Shown one piece after another: positions 24,944-34,814 of a stretch of 64,000 bases of DNA (position 1 is the stretch's first letter; each line of letters opens with the position of its first letter). The notes below the pieces were generated by a model. It did not search any database, had not been told where the DNA came from, and saw nothing but the letters and a program-made list of their open reading frames with translations. The DNA is taken from assembly GCF_020567375.1 (NCBI RefSeq), contig NZ_JAJBZM010000001.1:543396-607395 (forward strand), given 5' to 3'. The position numbers were made by a program, and so were the translations under genes. This stretch comes from Janibacter melonis. Its GTDB lineage: Bacteria; Actinomycetota; Actinomycetes; Actinomycetales; Dermatophilaceae.

Positions 24944-24990
24944 CATGGTCTCGAGGCTCCTGCGTCGCACCTCGACCAGCGAGGTTCGCG
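24944..24990. repeat. REP-like intergenic element, copy 3
   Basis: ATGGTCTCGAGGCTCCTGCG plus TCGCACCTCGACCAGCGAGG matches the consensus of the other copies. It lies just beyond the ptrB stop. Confidence 0.55.
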
Positions 24991-24996
24991 CTCCGG

Positions 24997-27147
24997 TCAC
25001 CCCGCCGTCGGGCCCTGACGACGCTGCGTCGCACCGATCTGGTCGAGCACCCACGCCCACTCCCACGCGGTCTGCTCCCACGCGGCGTAACGGCCCGAGC
25101 GCCCGCCGTGACCGGCGACCATCTCGGTGCGCAGCAGCACCGGGCGCTCCTGCGGGTCGTTGGTCACGACCTCGCGCAGCCGGGCGACCCACTTCGCGGG
25201 CTCGGTGAAGGAGACCCGGGTGTCGTTGAGCGAGGTCGTCGCGAGGACGGCCGGGTACTCGACGGCGCGCACGCCCTCGTACGGGCTGTACGAGCGCATG
25301 TAGGCGTAGACCTCGGGGTCATCGAGCGGGTTGCCCCACTCGTCCCACTCCCCCACGGTGAGCGGCAGGTCCGGGCGCAGGATCGTCGTCAGCGCGTCGA
25401 CGAAGGGGACGGCGGCGAGCACCGCGCGGAAGCGCTCGGGGGCGAGGTTGGCGGCGGCCCCGACGAGCAGACCGCCGGCGGACCCCCCTTCGGCCGCGAG
25501 CCGGTCACGGGCCACCCAGCCGCGGTCGTGGAGGTGCTCCGCGCACGCGACGAAGTCGGTGAAGGTGTTGCGCTTGGTCGCCAGGCGCCCGTCCTCGTAC
25601 CAGGCGCGCCCCATCTCGCCGCCGCCGCGCACGTGGGCGACGGCGTAGACGACGCCGCGGTCGAGCAACGACAGGCGCGCGGTCGAGAAGTAGGGGTCCA
25701 TCGACAGCTCATAGCTGCCGTAGCCGTAGAGCAGGCCGGGGTTGGTGCCGTCGGCCTGGGTGCCGCGGCGCATGACGAGCGAGAGCGGCACCGGGGTGCC
25801 GTCGGGGGCGGTGACCCACTCACGGCGCTGCTCGTAGTCGGCGAGGTCGACGCCGAGCACCGGGTGCTGCTTGTGCACGACCTGCTCGCCGGTCGCGACG
25901 ACGACGTCGAGGATCGTGCGCGGGCTCACCCACGACTCGTGGCTGACCCGGATGCGGTCGGCGTCGGGGTCGGCCGCGCCGAGCGCAGAGACGGTGGCCA
26001 TCGGGTCGTCGCCGACGACGACGTCGCGACCGGTGCCGTAGTCCACGGCGGCGAAGGGGGCGGAGCGCCCGGTCCGGGGCAGGACGCGGGCGGCCGGGAC
26101 GCCGTCGCGGCGCAGGGTGAGCACGGCGAAGTCGTCGTAGGCGTCGACGCCGAGGAAGCGCTCGCCGTCGGCGCGGTCGAGCAGGGGGCTCCACTGCTCG
26201 TGGCTCGTCGCGTCGAGGGGCGCCCAGGCGAGATCCCACTCGCGCTGGCGCTCGTTGTGCAGGACAAGGAGGTGGTCGGCCGCGGGCTCGACGTCGTACT
26301 CGACGCCCTCGCGCCGGGGCGCGACGCAGCGCATCGAGGCGGTGACGTCGGTCGCGTCGAGCAGGTGCACCTCGCTCGTCGTGCGGCTGCCGAGACCGAG
26401 CACCACCCACCGGTCGTCGCGGCTGCGGTCGACGCCCATCCAGAAGCGCTCGTCGTCCTCTCGGTGCAGCAGCACGTCGTCGGCGGGGTCGCCGCCGACC
26501 TCGTGGCGCCACAGCTCGTGCGGACGCCACGCGTCGTCGACGCGCACGTAGAAGACATGGGCCCCGTCGCGCGAGAAGACGGCGCCGTAGCCGATGCCCC
26601 GGACGGAGTCGTCGAGCACCGCGCCGGTCGTGAGGTCGAGCACCGTGAGGTCGAAGCGCTCGTCGCCGCTGACGTCGACGGAGTACGCGAGCCGGTCGTG
26701 GTCGGCGCTGATCTCGTAGGCGCCGACGGCGAGGTACTCGTGCCCCTCGGCGAGGGCGTTGTCGTCGAGGAGCACCTGCTCGCCGGGCAGCGGGTGCTCG
26801 GGGTCGAGCGCCGGCACGACCGCGCGGTCGGCCAGCGGCGCGCGGCAGTGGATGCCGTACTGCTGCCCCTCGCGGGTGCGGGTGTAGTACCACCACGGGC
26901 CGGCGGCCACGGGCACGGACAGGTCGGTCTCGAGCGTGCGGGAGCGGATCTCCTCGACGAGCGCCGAGCGAAGGGGGGCCAGGTGCGCGGTGCGCTCCTC
27001 GGCGTAGGCGTTCTCGGCCTCGAGGTGGGCGACGACGGCCGGGTCCTGCGCGTCGCGGAGCCACTCGAAGGGGTCCTCGAAGACCTCGCCGTGGTGCTCG
27101 CGTCGCGTCGGCCGGTGCGGGGCGACCGGTGGCTGCACGGTGCTCAT
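24997..27147 (-). CDS. ptrB: Oligopeptidase B-like S9 prolyl oligopeptidase
   Basis: A 716-residue serine peptidase of the prolyl oligopeptidase family. An N-terminal seven-bladed propeller (HHGEVFEDPFEWLRD to about residue 420) gates a C-terminal alpha/beta-hydrolase domain with YGYGSYELSMDPYFS, VAHVRGGGEMGRAWYEDG, the nucleophile in AAEGGSAGGLLVG, and the His in VAGHGGRSGR. This layout is typical of oligopeptidase B, which cleaves after Arg/Lys in short peptides. The ATG overlaps the dnaE stop (27144-27147, ATGA), so it is translated from the dnaE transcript. It ends beside a REP-like element. Confidence 0.92.
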   Translation of the reverse strand: MSTVQPPVAPHRPTRREHHGEVFEDPFEWLRDAQDPAVVAHLEAENAYAEERTAHLAPLRSALVEEIRSRTLETDLSVPVAAGPWWYYTRTREGQQYGIHCRAPLADRAVVPALDPEHPLPGEQVLLDDNALAEGHEYLAVGAYEISADHDRLAYSVDVSGDERFDLTVLDLTTGAVLDDSVRGIGYGAVFSRDGAHVFYVRVDDAWRPHELWRHEVGGDPADDVLLHREDDERFWMGVDRSRDDRWVVLGLGSRTTSEVHLLDATDVTASMRCVAPRREGVEYDVEPAADHLLVLHNERQREWDLAWAPLDATSHEQWSPLLDRADGERFLGVDAYDDFAVLTLRRDGVPAARVLPRTGRSAPFAAVDYGTGRDVVVGDDPMATVSALGAADPDADRIRVSHESWVSPRTILDVVVATGEQVVHKQHPVLGVDLADYEQRREWVTAPDGTPVPLSLVMRRGTQADGTNPGLLYGYGSYELSMDPYFSTARLSLLDRGVVYAVAHVRGGGEMGRAWYEDGRLATKRNTFTDFVACAEHLHDRGWVARDRLAAEGGSAGGLLVGAAANLAPERFRAVLAAVPFVDALTTILRPDLPLTVGEWDEWGNPLDDPEVYAYMRSYSPYEGVRAVEYPAVLATTSLNDTRVSFTEPAKWVARLREVVTNDPQERPVLLRTEMVAGHGGRSGRYAAWEQTAWEWAWVLDQIGATQRRQGPTAG

Positions 27148-30100
27148 GCCGACACCGCCCGGGGGCCGAGGAGGACCTTGAGGTCGGCGACCAGCGCCTC
27201 GGAGACGTCGACGCGCCACTCGGGGTCGACCGCCATCGTCACCGACCGACCGGGCTGGACGAGCTTGAGGTGGACCTCGGTCGAGCCGGGGTGCTGGCCG
27301 AGGACCTCCTTGATCTGCTCGACCCGGGCCGAGGTCGCCCGGCGCAGGTCCATCGTCAGCGTCACCGGGCCGCGGGGGCCGTCGGTGAGCTCGGGCAGGG
27401 TGAGGTCCTCGGCGAAGATCGACACCGAGTCGTCGCGGGTGTTGACCCGGCCGCGCACGACGGCGACGACGTCCTGCGTGAGCATCGTTTGCACCGTCAT
27501 GTACGTGCGAGGGAAGAAGAGGCACTCGATCGAGCCGCCGAGGTCCTCGACCTGGGCGACGGCCCACAGCTCGCCGCGCTTGTTGCGCTTGACCGACAGG
27601 TTCGTCACGAGCCCGGCGATCGTCACCATGCCCTTGCGCTCCTCGGAGGACTCGGACTGCGTGAGCGAGGTGATCGAGGTGTCCGCGGCGCGCTGCAGCA
27701 CGTGCTCGATGCCGAAGAGCGGGTGGTCGCTGACGTAGAGGCCGAGCATGTCGCGCTCGTTGCTCAGCTTCGCCTGCTTGTCCCACTCGACCTCGGGCAC
27801 GGGACGCAGACCCATGCCCTCGATGCCGCCGGCCGCGCCCTCGTCGTCGCCGCCGAGGAGGTCCCACAGGCTGTCCTGGCCGACGGCCTCCTGGCGCTTG
27901 ACCGAGACGAAGGCGTCGACGTACTCCTCGTGGACCATGACGAGCCCCTGGCGGGGGTGACCGAGGTCGTCGAAGGCTCCCGCCTTGATGAGCGACTCGA
28001 TGGTGCGCTTGTTGCACACGACGGCCGGGCACTTGGCGAGGAAGTCGTCGAAGGACGTGAAGCGCCCCTTCTCCTCGCGCGCGGTGATGATCGCCTCGAC
28101 GACGTTGCGCCCGACGTTGCGGATCGCGTCGAGACCGAAGCGGATGTCCTCGCCGACCGCGGCGAAGCGCCCGACGGACTCGTTGACCGAGGGCGGCAGG
28201 ACCTTGATGCCCATCCGGCGGCACTCGCCGAGGTAGAGCGCGGACTTGTCCTTGTCGTCGCCGACCGAGGTGAGCAGCCCGGCCATGTACTCGGCCGGGT
28301 AGTTGGCCTTGAGGTATGCCGTCCAGTACGAGACGAGGCCGTAGGCGGCGGTGTGCGCCTTGTTGAAGGCGTAGTCGGAGAAGGGCACGAGGACGCCCCA
28401 CAGGGCGGCGACGGAGGCCTCGTTGTACCCGTTGGCCTTCATGCCCTCGGAGAAGGGGACGTACTCCTTGTCGAGCACCTCCTTCTTCTTCTTGCCCATC
28501 GCGCGGCGCAGCAGGTCGGCGTTGCCGAGCGTGTAGCCGGCGAGCTTCTGGGCGATCTCCATGACCTGCTCCTGGTAGATGACCAGGCCGTAGGTCATCG
28601 ACAGGATCGGGTCGAGCGCCTCGACCATCTCGGGCTGGAGCTTGCCCTTGAGCTGGGGGTCGAGCGGGACGATCTCCTGCCTGCCGTTCTTGCGCAGCGC
28701 GAAGTTCGTGTGCGCGTTGACGCCCATCGGGCCCGGCCGGTAGAGCGCGAGCGCGGCGGAGATGTCCTCGAAGTTGTCCGGCTGCATGAGCCGCAGCAGG
28801 GTGCGCATGCCCCCGCCGTCGAGCTGGAAGACGCCGAGGGTGTCGCCGCGCGAGAGCAGCGCGTACGTCGCCGGGTCGGTCATGTCCTTGCTCAGCGCGT
28901 CGAGGTCGATGACCTCGCCGCGGTTCATCTGCACGTTCTCGAGCGCGTCGTCGAGGATCGTGAGGTTGCGCAGGCCGAGGAAGTCCATCTTGACCAGGCC
29001 GAGGTTCTCGCAGCTCGGGTAGTCGAACTGCGTGATGACCTGGCCGTCCTGGAGACGGCGCATGATGGGGATGACGTCGATGAGCGGCTCGCTGGACATG
29101 ATGACGCCGGCGGCGTGCACGCCCCACTGGCGCTTCAGCCCCTCGAGGCCCCGGGCGGTCTCGACGACCTCCTGGAGGTGCTTCTCGCCGGCGACGAGGT
29201 CGCGGAACTCCTGGCCCTCGGCGTAGCGGTCGTGGCTCTCGTCGTACATCTTCGACAGCGGCACGCCCTTGCCCATGACGTCGGCCGGCATCGCCTTCGT
29301 CAGCTGCTCGCCGACGGAGAAGGGGTGGCCCATGACCCGGGCGGCGTCCTTGACCGCCTGCTTGGCCTTGATCGTGCCGTAGGTGACGATCTGGGCGACC
29401 CGCTCGTCGCCGTACTTCTCGGTGACGTAGCGGATGACCTCGCCGCGCCGGCGCTCGTCGAAGTCGATGTCGAAGTCGGGCATCGACGCGCGCTCGGGGT
29501 TCAGGAAGCGCTCGAAGATCAGGCCGTGCGGGATGGGGTCGAGGTCGGTGATGCCCATCGCGTACGCGCACATCGAGCCCGCGCCCGAGCCTCGGCCGGG
29601 GCCGACCCGGATGCCGTTGCGCTTGGCCCAGTTGATGAAGTCGGCGACGACGAGGAAGTAGCCGGCGTAGCCCTTGCCCGCGATGACGTCGATCTCGTAG
29701 TCGGCCTGCTGGCGGGCGTAGTCGGGCACTCCCTCGGGGAAGCGACGGGACAGGCCGGTCGCGACCTCGGAGATGAACCAGCTCTGCTCGCTCTCGCCGG
29801 GCGGGCAGTCGAAGCGGGGCATGTAGCGCCCCTCGCCCTCGGTGAAGGAGACCTCGCACATGTCGGCGACGAGCATCGTGTTGTCGCAGGCCTGGGGCAG
29901 CTCGCGCCACAGGTGACGCATCTCGGCCGGCGACTTGATGTAGTAGCCGTCGCCCTCGAAGGAGAAGCGACCCGGGTCGAGCAGCGTCGACCCGGAGTTG
30001 ATGCACAGCAGCGCGTCGTGCGCGACGGAGTCGCCCTGGCGCACGTAGTGCAGGTCGTTGGTCGCCAGGAGCGGCAGGTCGAGGTCCTTGGCCAGGCGCA

Positions 30101-30740
30101 GGAGGTCCTCGCGCACCCGGCGCTCGATCTCGACCCCGTGGTCCATGAGCTCGAGGAAGTAGTGCTCGCGCCCGAAGATGTCGCGGAACTCCGAGGCGGC
30201 CTCGACGGCCTTGTCGTACTGGCCCAGGCGCAGCCGGGTCTGGACCTCGCCGGACGGGCAGCCGGTCGTCGCGACGAGCCCGTCGCCGTACCGGCCGAGC
30301 AGCTCGCGGTCGAGCCGGGGCCACTTCGCGTAGACCTGGTCCAGCGAGGCCTGGGAGCCCATCCGGAAGAGGTTGGACAGGCCCTGGTTGTTGCGGGCGA
30401 GGATCGTCATGTGGGTGTACGCGCCGCCGCCGGAGACGTCGTCGCCGGGCCGGGTGCGCTCGTTGCCCCACTTGACGCGGGTCTTGTCGGTGCGGTGCGT
30501 GCCGGGCGCGACATAGGCCTCGAGGCCGATGATCGGCTTGACCCCGTGCTTGACGCCCTTGCTCCAGAACTCGTAGGCGCCGAAGAGGTAGCCGTGGTCG
30601 GTCGTCGCGATAGCCGGCATGCCCATCTCGGCGGCCACCTCGAACATCTCGTCGATCCGCGCCGCACCGTCGAGCATCGAGTACTCGGTGTGGTTGTGGA
30701 GGTGGACGAAGTTCTTCTCGCGGGGCAGCAGCTCGGACAT
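27144..30740 (-). CDS. dnaE: DNA polymerase III alpha subunit
   Basis: A 1198-residue replicative polymerase. The N-terminal PHP domain reads FVHLHNHTEYSMLDGAARI with TTDHGYLFGAYEF. The palm carries RVGPGRGSGAGSM and the catalytic PDFDIDFDERRR. A helix-hairpin-helix region and an OB fold (VTIAGLVTNLSVKRNKRGELW) close the protein. Length and lack of an exonuclease insertion fit DnaE1 rather than PolC or the DnaE2/ImuC mutasome polymerase. ATG 30740 begins SELLPREKNFVHLHNH. The gene overlaps ptrB at its 3' end and is divergent from the acyl-CoA ligase. Confidence 0.96.
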   Translation of the reverse strand: MSELLPREKNFVHLHNHTEYSMLDGAARIDEMFEVAAEMGMPAIATTDHGYLFGAYEFWSKGVKHGVKPIIGLEAYVAPGTHRTDKTRVKWGNERTRPGDDVSGGGAYTHMTILARNNQGLSNLFRMGSQASLDQVYAKWPRLDRELLGRYGDGLVATTGCPSGEVQTRLRLGQYDKAVEAASEFRDIFGREHYFLELMDHGVEIERRVREDLLRLAKDLDLPLLATNDLHYVRQGDSVAHDALLCINSGSTLLDPGRFSFEGDGYYIKSPAEMRHLWRELPQACDNTMLVADMCEVSFTEGEGRYMPRFDCPPGESEQSWFISEVATGLSRRFPEGVPDYARQQADYEIDVIAGKGYAGYFLVVADFINWAKRNGIRVGPGRGSGAGSMCAYAMGITDLDPIPHGLIFERFLNPERASMPDFDIDFDERRRGEVIRYVTEKYGDERVAQIVTYGTIKAKQAVKDAARVMGHPFSVGEQLTKAMPADVMGKGVPLSKMYDESHDRYAEGQEFRDLVAGEKHLQEVVETARGLEGLKRQWGVHAAGVIMSSEPLIDVIPIMRRLQDGQVITQFDYPSCENLGLVKMDFLGLRNLTILDDALENVQMNRGEVIDLDALSKDMTDPATYALLSRGDTLGVFQLDGGGMRTLLRLMQPDNFEDISAALALYRPGPMGVNAHTNFALRKNGRQEIVPLDPQLKGKLQPEMVEALDPILSMTYGLVIYQEQVMEIAQKLAGYTLGNADLLRRAMGKKKKEVLDKEYVPFSEGMKANGYNEASVAALWGVLVPFSDYAFNKAHTAAYGLVSYWTAYLKANYPAEYMAGLLTSVGDDKDKSALYLGECRRMGIKVLPPSVNESVGRFAAVGEDIRFGLDAIRNVGRNVVEAIITAREEKGRFTSFDDFLAKCPAVVCNKRTIESLIKAGAFDDLGHPRQGLVMVHEEYVDAFVSVKRQEAVGQDSLWDLLGGDDEGAAGGIEGMGLRPVPEVEWDKQAKLSNERDMLGLYVSDHPLFGIEHVLQRAADTSITSLTQSESSEERKGMVTIAGLVTNLSVKRNKRGELWAVAQVEDLGGSIECLFFPRTYMTVQTMLTQDVVAVVRGRVNTRDDSVSIFAEDLTLPELTDGPRGPVTLTMDLRRATSARVEQIKEVLGQHPGSTEVHLKLVQPGRSVTMAVDPEWRVDVSEALVADLKVLLGPRAVSA

Positions 30741-30829
30741 CGCTGTCGATCCTACGGCCGCTCGCCGACAGCCCCGAGCCGTCCGTCGGACATCCGCCAC
30801 GATCCCGTGCGGCGAGCGGTCGGCGGGGC

Positions 30830-30835
30830 TAGCGT
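30830..30835 (+). promoter_or_regulatory. -10 box TAGCGT of the acyl-CoA ligase
   Basis: TAGCGT in the dnaE/ligase divergent region fits TANNNT; a start near 30842 gives a leader of about 60 bases. Confidence 0.4.
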
Positions 30836-30901
30836 CAGGGTGTCCACGGCACCCGTCGCCGCACCCCGGTGACCTCGACCACCCCTTCGGGAGGGCTCAC
30901 G

Positions 30902-32452
<1,551 letters not shown>

Positions 32453-32489
32453 CCTCTGCTCCCGACCGGGCGGGGCGGGCCCGACCGGC

Positions 32490-33425
32490 TCAGCGCAGCT
32501 CGCGGAGCCGGTCGAGGGCCACCTGGAGGTCCTCGGGGTAGGTGCTCTCGTAGTGCACGTACTCGCCGGTCCCCGGGTGGGTGAAGCCCAGGCCCATCGC
32601 GTGCAGCCACTGGCGCTCGAGCCCGAGCCGGCGGCCGAGCGTCGGGTCGGCGCCGTACAGCGGGTCGCCGACGCACGGGTGGCGCAACGCGGCCATGTGG
32701 ACGCGGATCTGGTGAGTGCGGCCGGTCTCGAGGTGCACCTCGACGAGCGACGCGTGCCGGTGGGCCTCGAGCAGCTCGTAGTGCGTGATCGCGTGCTTGC
32801 CGGAGTCCATGACGGCGAACTTGTAGTCGTGCCCGGGGTGGCGGCCGATCGGTGCGTCGACCGTGCCGACGTGCGGGTCGGGCAGGCCCTGGACGAGCGC
32901 GTGGTAGGTCTTGTCGACCGTGCGCTCCTTGAAGGCCCGCTTGAGCACCGAGTACGCGTACTCGCTCTTGCACACGACCATCAGGCCCGAGGTGCCGACG
33001 TCGAGACGGCTGACGATGCCCTGGCGCTCGCTCGCGCCGCTCGTCGTGATGCGGTAGCCGGCCGCGGCCAGACCGCCGAGCACCGTCGGGCCGGTCCAGC
33101 CCACGCTCGGGTGGGCGGCGACCCCGACGGGCTTGTCGACGACGACGATGTCGTCGTCGTCGTGGACGACGCGCATGCCCGGGACGGGCTCGGCGACGAC
33201 CTCGACGCGCGGCACCTCCTCCGGGCTCGGCAGGCTCACCTCGAGGTGGCTGCCGTCGTGGACCCGCTCGGACTTGCCGACGGCGGAGCCGTCGAGCACG
33301 ACGTGGCCCTCCGCGGCGAGCTCGGCGGCCTTGGTCCGGCTCACGCCGAAGAGACGCGCCACGGCGGCGTCGACCCGCTCGCCGGCCAGGCCCTCCGGCA
33401 CGAGGACGTTGCGCACGTCAGGCAT
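32490..33425 (-). CDS. RluD-type 23S rRNA pseudouridine synthase
   Basis: A 311-residue pseudouridine synthase. An S4 RNA-binding domain at the N-terminus ([32 protein letters not shown]) is followed by the RluA-family catalytic domain with [13 protein letters not shown], the catalytic Asp in [15 protein letters not shown], and [26 protein letters not shown]. It should modify uridines of 23S rRNA, probably like RluD in helix 69. The ATG overlaps the lspA stop by eight bases, the common lspA-rluD pairing. Confidence 0.93.
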   Translation of the reverse strand: MPDVRNVLVPEGLAGERVDAAVARLFGVSRTKAAELAAEGHVVLDGSAVGKSERVHDGSHLEVSLPSPEEVPRVEVVAEPVPGMRVVHDDDDIVVVDKPVGVAAHPSVGWTGPTVLGGLAAAGYRITTSGASERQGIVSRLDVGTSGLMVVCKSEYAYSVLKRAFKERTVDKTYHALVQGLPDPHVGTVDAPIGRHPGHDYKFAVMDSGKHAITHYELLEAHRHASLVEVHLETGRTHQIRVHMAALRHPCVGDPLYGADPTLGRRLGLERQWLHAMGLGFTHPGTGEYVHYESTYPEDLQVALDRLRELR

Positions 33426-34113
33426 CTCGCTCCCCCTTCGTCTGCTCCTGGGCCGGCTCGGCGGCCGGTCTCTCCTGCGCCTCGTCCTCGGTGCCCTCGA
33501 CGTCCTCGTCACGGGCGTGCCGGCCGGCGCGCACGCCGTCCAGGCCCACCCCGGCGAAGGTCAGCCACACGACGACGACCGCGCCGAGCACGATCGCGAT
33601 GTCGGCGACGTTGCCGACGAAGAGCCCGCCGTAGTCGATGAAGTCGATGACGTGGCCGCGGCCCGGTCCGGGCTCGCGGAAGAAGCGGTCGTAGAGGTTG
33701 CCCAGCGAGCCGCCGAGCAGCAGCCCGAGGGCGGCGGTCCAGCGCGGGCTGGCCGCGCGCCAGGCGGCGACGACGACGGCGATCGTGATCGCGACGGCCA
33801 GGGCGGTCATGACGACCGTCGAGGAGTCACCGATCGAGAAGGCCGCGCCGGGGTTGCGGATGAGCCGCAGGCTGAGGACCTCGCCGACGAGGGGCACGAC
33901 GTGCCCGTCGTCGAGCGAGCCCAGCGCCCACACCTTGCTCGCCTGGTCGAGCCCGAGGGTCACCAGGGCGAGCAGGGCGAAGGGGGCGAGGGTCGCCCGG
34001 GTCCGCGGTCGCAGTCGTGCCCCGCTCGCGTCGACGGGAGCGCCGTCAGCGGCGCCCCCGTCGGCTGCGGGGTCGGTGGGAGGGGTCAGCGTCGTTCCTG
34101 CTTCGTCTTGCAT
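33418..34113 (-). CDS. lspA: Lipoprotein signal peptidase II
   Basis: A 231-residue membrane aspartic peptidase that removes signal peptides from prolipoproteins. Four transmembrane helices are visible, with [13 protein letters not shown] and the active-site pair in [12 protein letters not shown] and [21 protein letters not shown]. It carries an N-terminal disordered stretch and a C-terminal acidic, Gln/Glu-rich cytoplasmic tail of about 45 residues, making it longer than the usual 160-170. ATG 34113 makes it overlap the 3' end of the DksA-like gene by 28 bases; an in-frame GTG three codons upstream is possible. Confidence 0.92.
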   Translation of the reverse strand: MQDEAGTTLTPPTDPAADGGAADGAPVDASGARLRPRTRATLAPFALLALVTLGLDQASKVWALGSLDDGHVVPLVGEVLSLRLIRNPGAAFSIGDSSTVVMTALAVAITIAVVVAAWRAASPRWTAALGLLLGGSLGNLYDRFFREPGPGRGHVIDFIDYGGLFVGNVADIAIVLGAVVVVWLTFAGVGLDGVRAGRHARDEDVEGTEDEAQERPAAEPAQEQTKGERDA

Positions 34114-34622
34114 GTCACGCACAGGGTCGCACGTGGGTAGGCCTGGAGGCGAAGCTTGCCGATCGCGTTCCCGCAGGACTCGCACCGTCCGTAGGTCCCG
34201 TCGTCGATCCGCTCGAGGGCGTGGAGGTTCTGGATGAGCATCGCCCGGGTGTTGTTGGCCAGGGTGACCTCCTGCTCACGCTCGAAGGTCTTCGCCCCCG
34301 CGTCCGCCTGGTCGTCGCCCGACCCGTCGGCGTGGTCGCGCATGAGGTCGACGAGGTCGTGCTCGGCGGTCTCGATCTCCGTGCGCAGGCGGGCGACCTC
34401 GTCGTCGATCTCCTTGCGCACGGCCTTGAGCTCGGCCTTGGTCCATGCGGCCTCGTCGTCGCGCACGACGAGTGTGGGGGCGACGTCGCCGGCCTTGGAG
34501 CGGGTCCGGGTGCTCGTCGTCGTGGCCGCCGACTCCTCGGCGGACTTCTTCGCCGCGCTCTTCTTCGCGGTCTTCTTCGTCGCAGGGGTCTTCGCCGCGG
34601 CGGTGGTGCTCGACCTGGCCAT
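34086..34622 (-). CDS. DksA/TraR-type zinc-finger protein with Lys-rich N-terminus
   Basis: A 178-residue protein. The C-terminal half is a DksA/TraR C4 zinc finger (RCESCGNAIGKLRL and LCVTCKTKQ) preceded by a helical region with TFEREQEVTLANNTRA. Family members bind RNA polymerase through its secondary channel. The first 45 residues are a low-complexity Ala/Lys/Thr/Ser tail (TPATKKTAKKSAAKKS) like histone H1. The same kind of tail occurs in the sigma factor at 59515. ATG 34622 has a TATCCT -10 box 50 bases upstream. It precedes lspA and rluD in one transcription unit. Confidence 0.88.
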   Translation of the reverse strand: MARSSTTAAAKTPATKKTAKKSAAKKSAEESAATTTSTRTRSKAGDVAPTLVVRDDEAAWTKAELKAVRKEIDDEVARLRTEIETAEHDLVDLMRDHADGSGDDQADAGAKTFEREQEVTLANNTRAMLIQNLHALERIDDGTYGRCESCGNAIGKLRLQAYPRATLCVTCKTKQERR

Positions 34623-34672
34623 GTCCGTCCTCAGCTGGCACGGCCCGCCGATCGCGGGCCGAAGGTGGCCTG

Positions 34673-34678
34673 AGGATA
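34673..34678 (-). promoter_or_regulatory. -10 box TATCCT of the DksA-like gene
   Basis: On the minus strand TATCCT fits TANNNT. Transcription would start near 34666, leaving a leader of about 44 bases before ATG 34622. Confidence 0.45.
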
Positions 34679-34740
34679 GACGCCCCGGGGACGCAGCGGC
34701 CACCGCAGGGCCCGCCCTGTCCGGGGTCGGCGCAGGACAG

Positions 34741-34786
34741 CACGACGGGGGTGAGCGCGACCTGCGCGCCCACCCCCGTCGTCGTG
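34741..34786 (-). terminator. Hairpin terminator downstream of wag31
   Basis: CACGACGGGGGTG (34741-34753) pairs with CACCCCCGTCGTCGTG (34771-34786) with one small bulge. It lies about 30 bases past the wag31 stop and separates wag31 from the DksA-lspA-rluD unit. Confidence 0.7.
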
Positions 34787-34814
34787 GAGCCGTGGTGCCC
34801 TCTCGGGCGCCGGG

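Noticed and set aside
22800-25018. Frames running through the G/C-homopolymer tract (Gly/Pro-only peptides)
   Set aside because: They are artefacts of stop-free G and C runs next to the antisense of the 5'-nucleotidase gene.
24997-30471. Apparent 1824-residue fused protein on the minus strand
   Set aside because: The C-terminal part is the real oligopeptidase starting at ATG 27147; everything upstream in this frame is the out-of-frame shadow of dnaE.
27129-30872. 1247-residue plus-strand frame opposite dnaE
   Set aside because: Val/Asp/Leu/Glu/Arg-rich composition, no domain, and fully antisense to an unmistakable polymerase gene.
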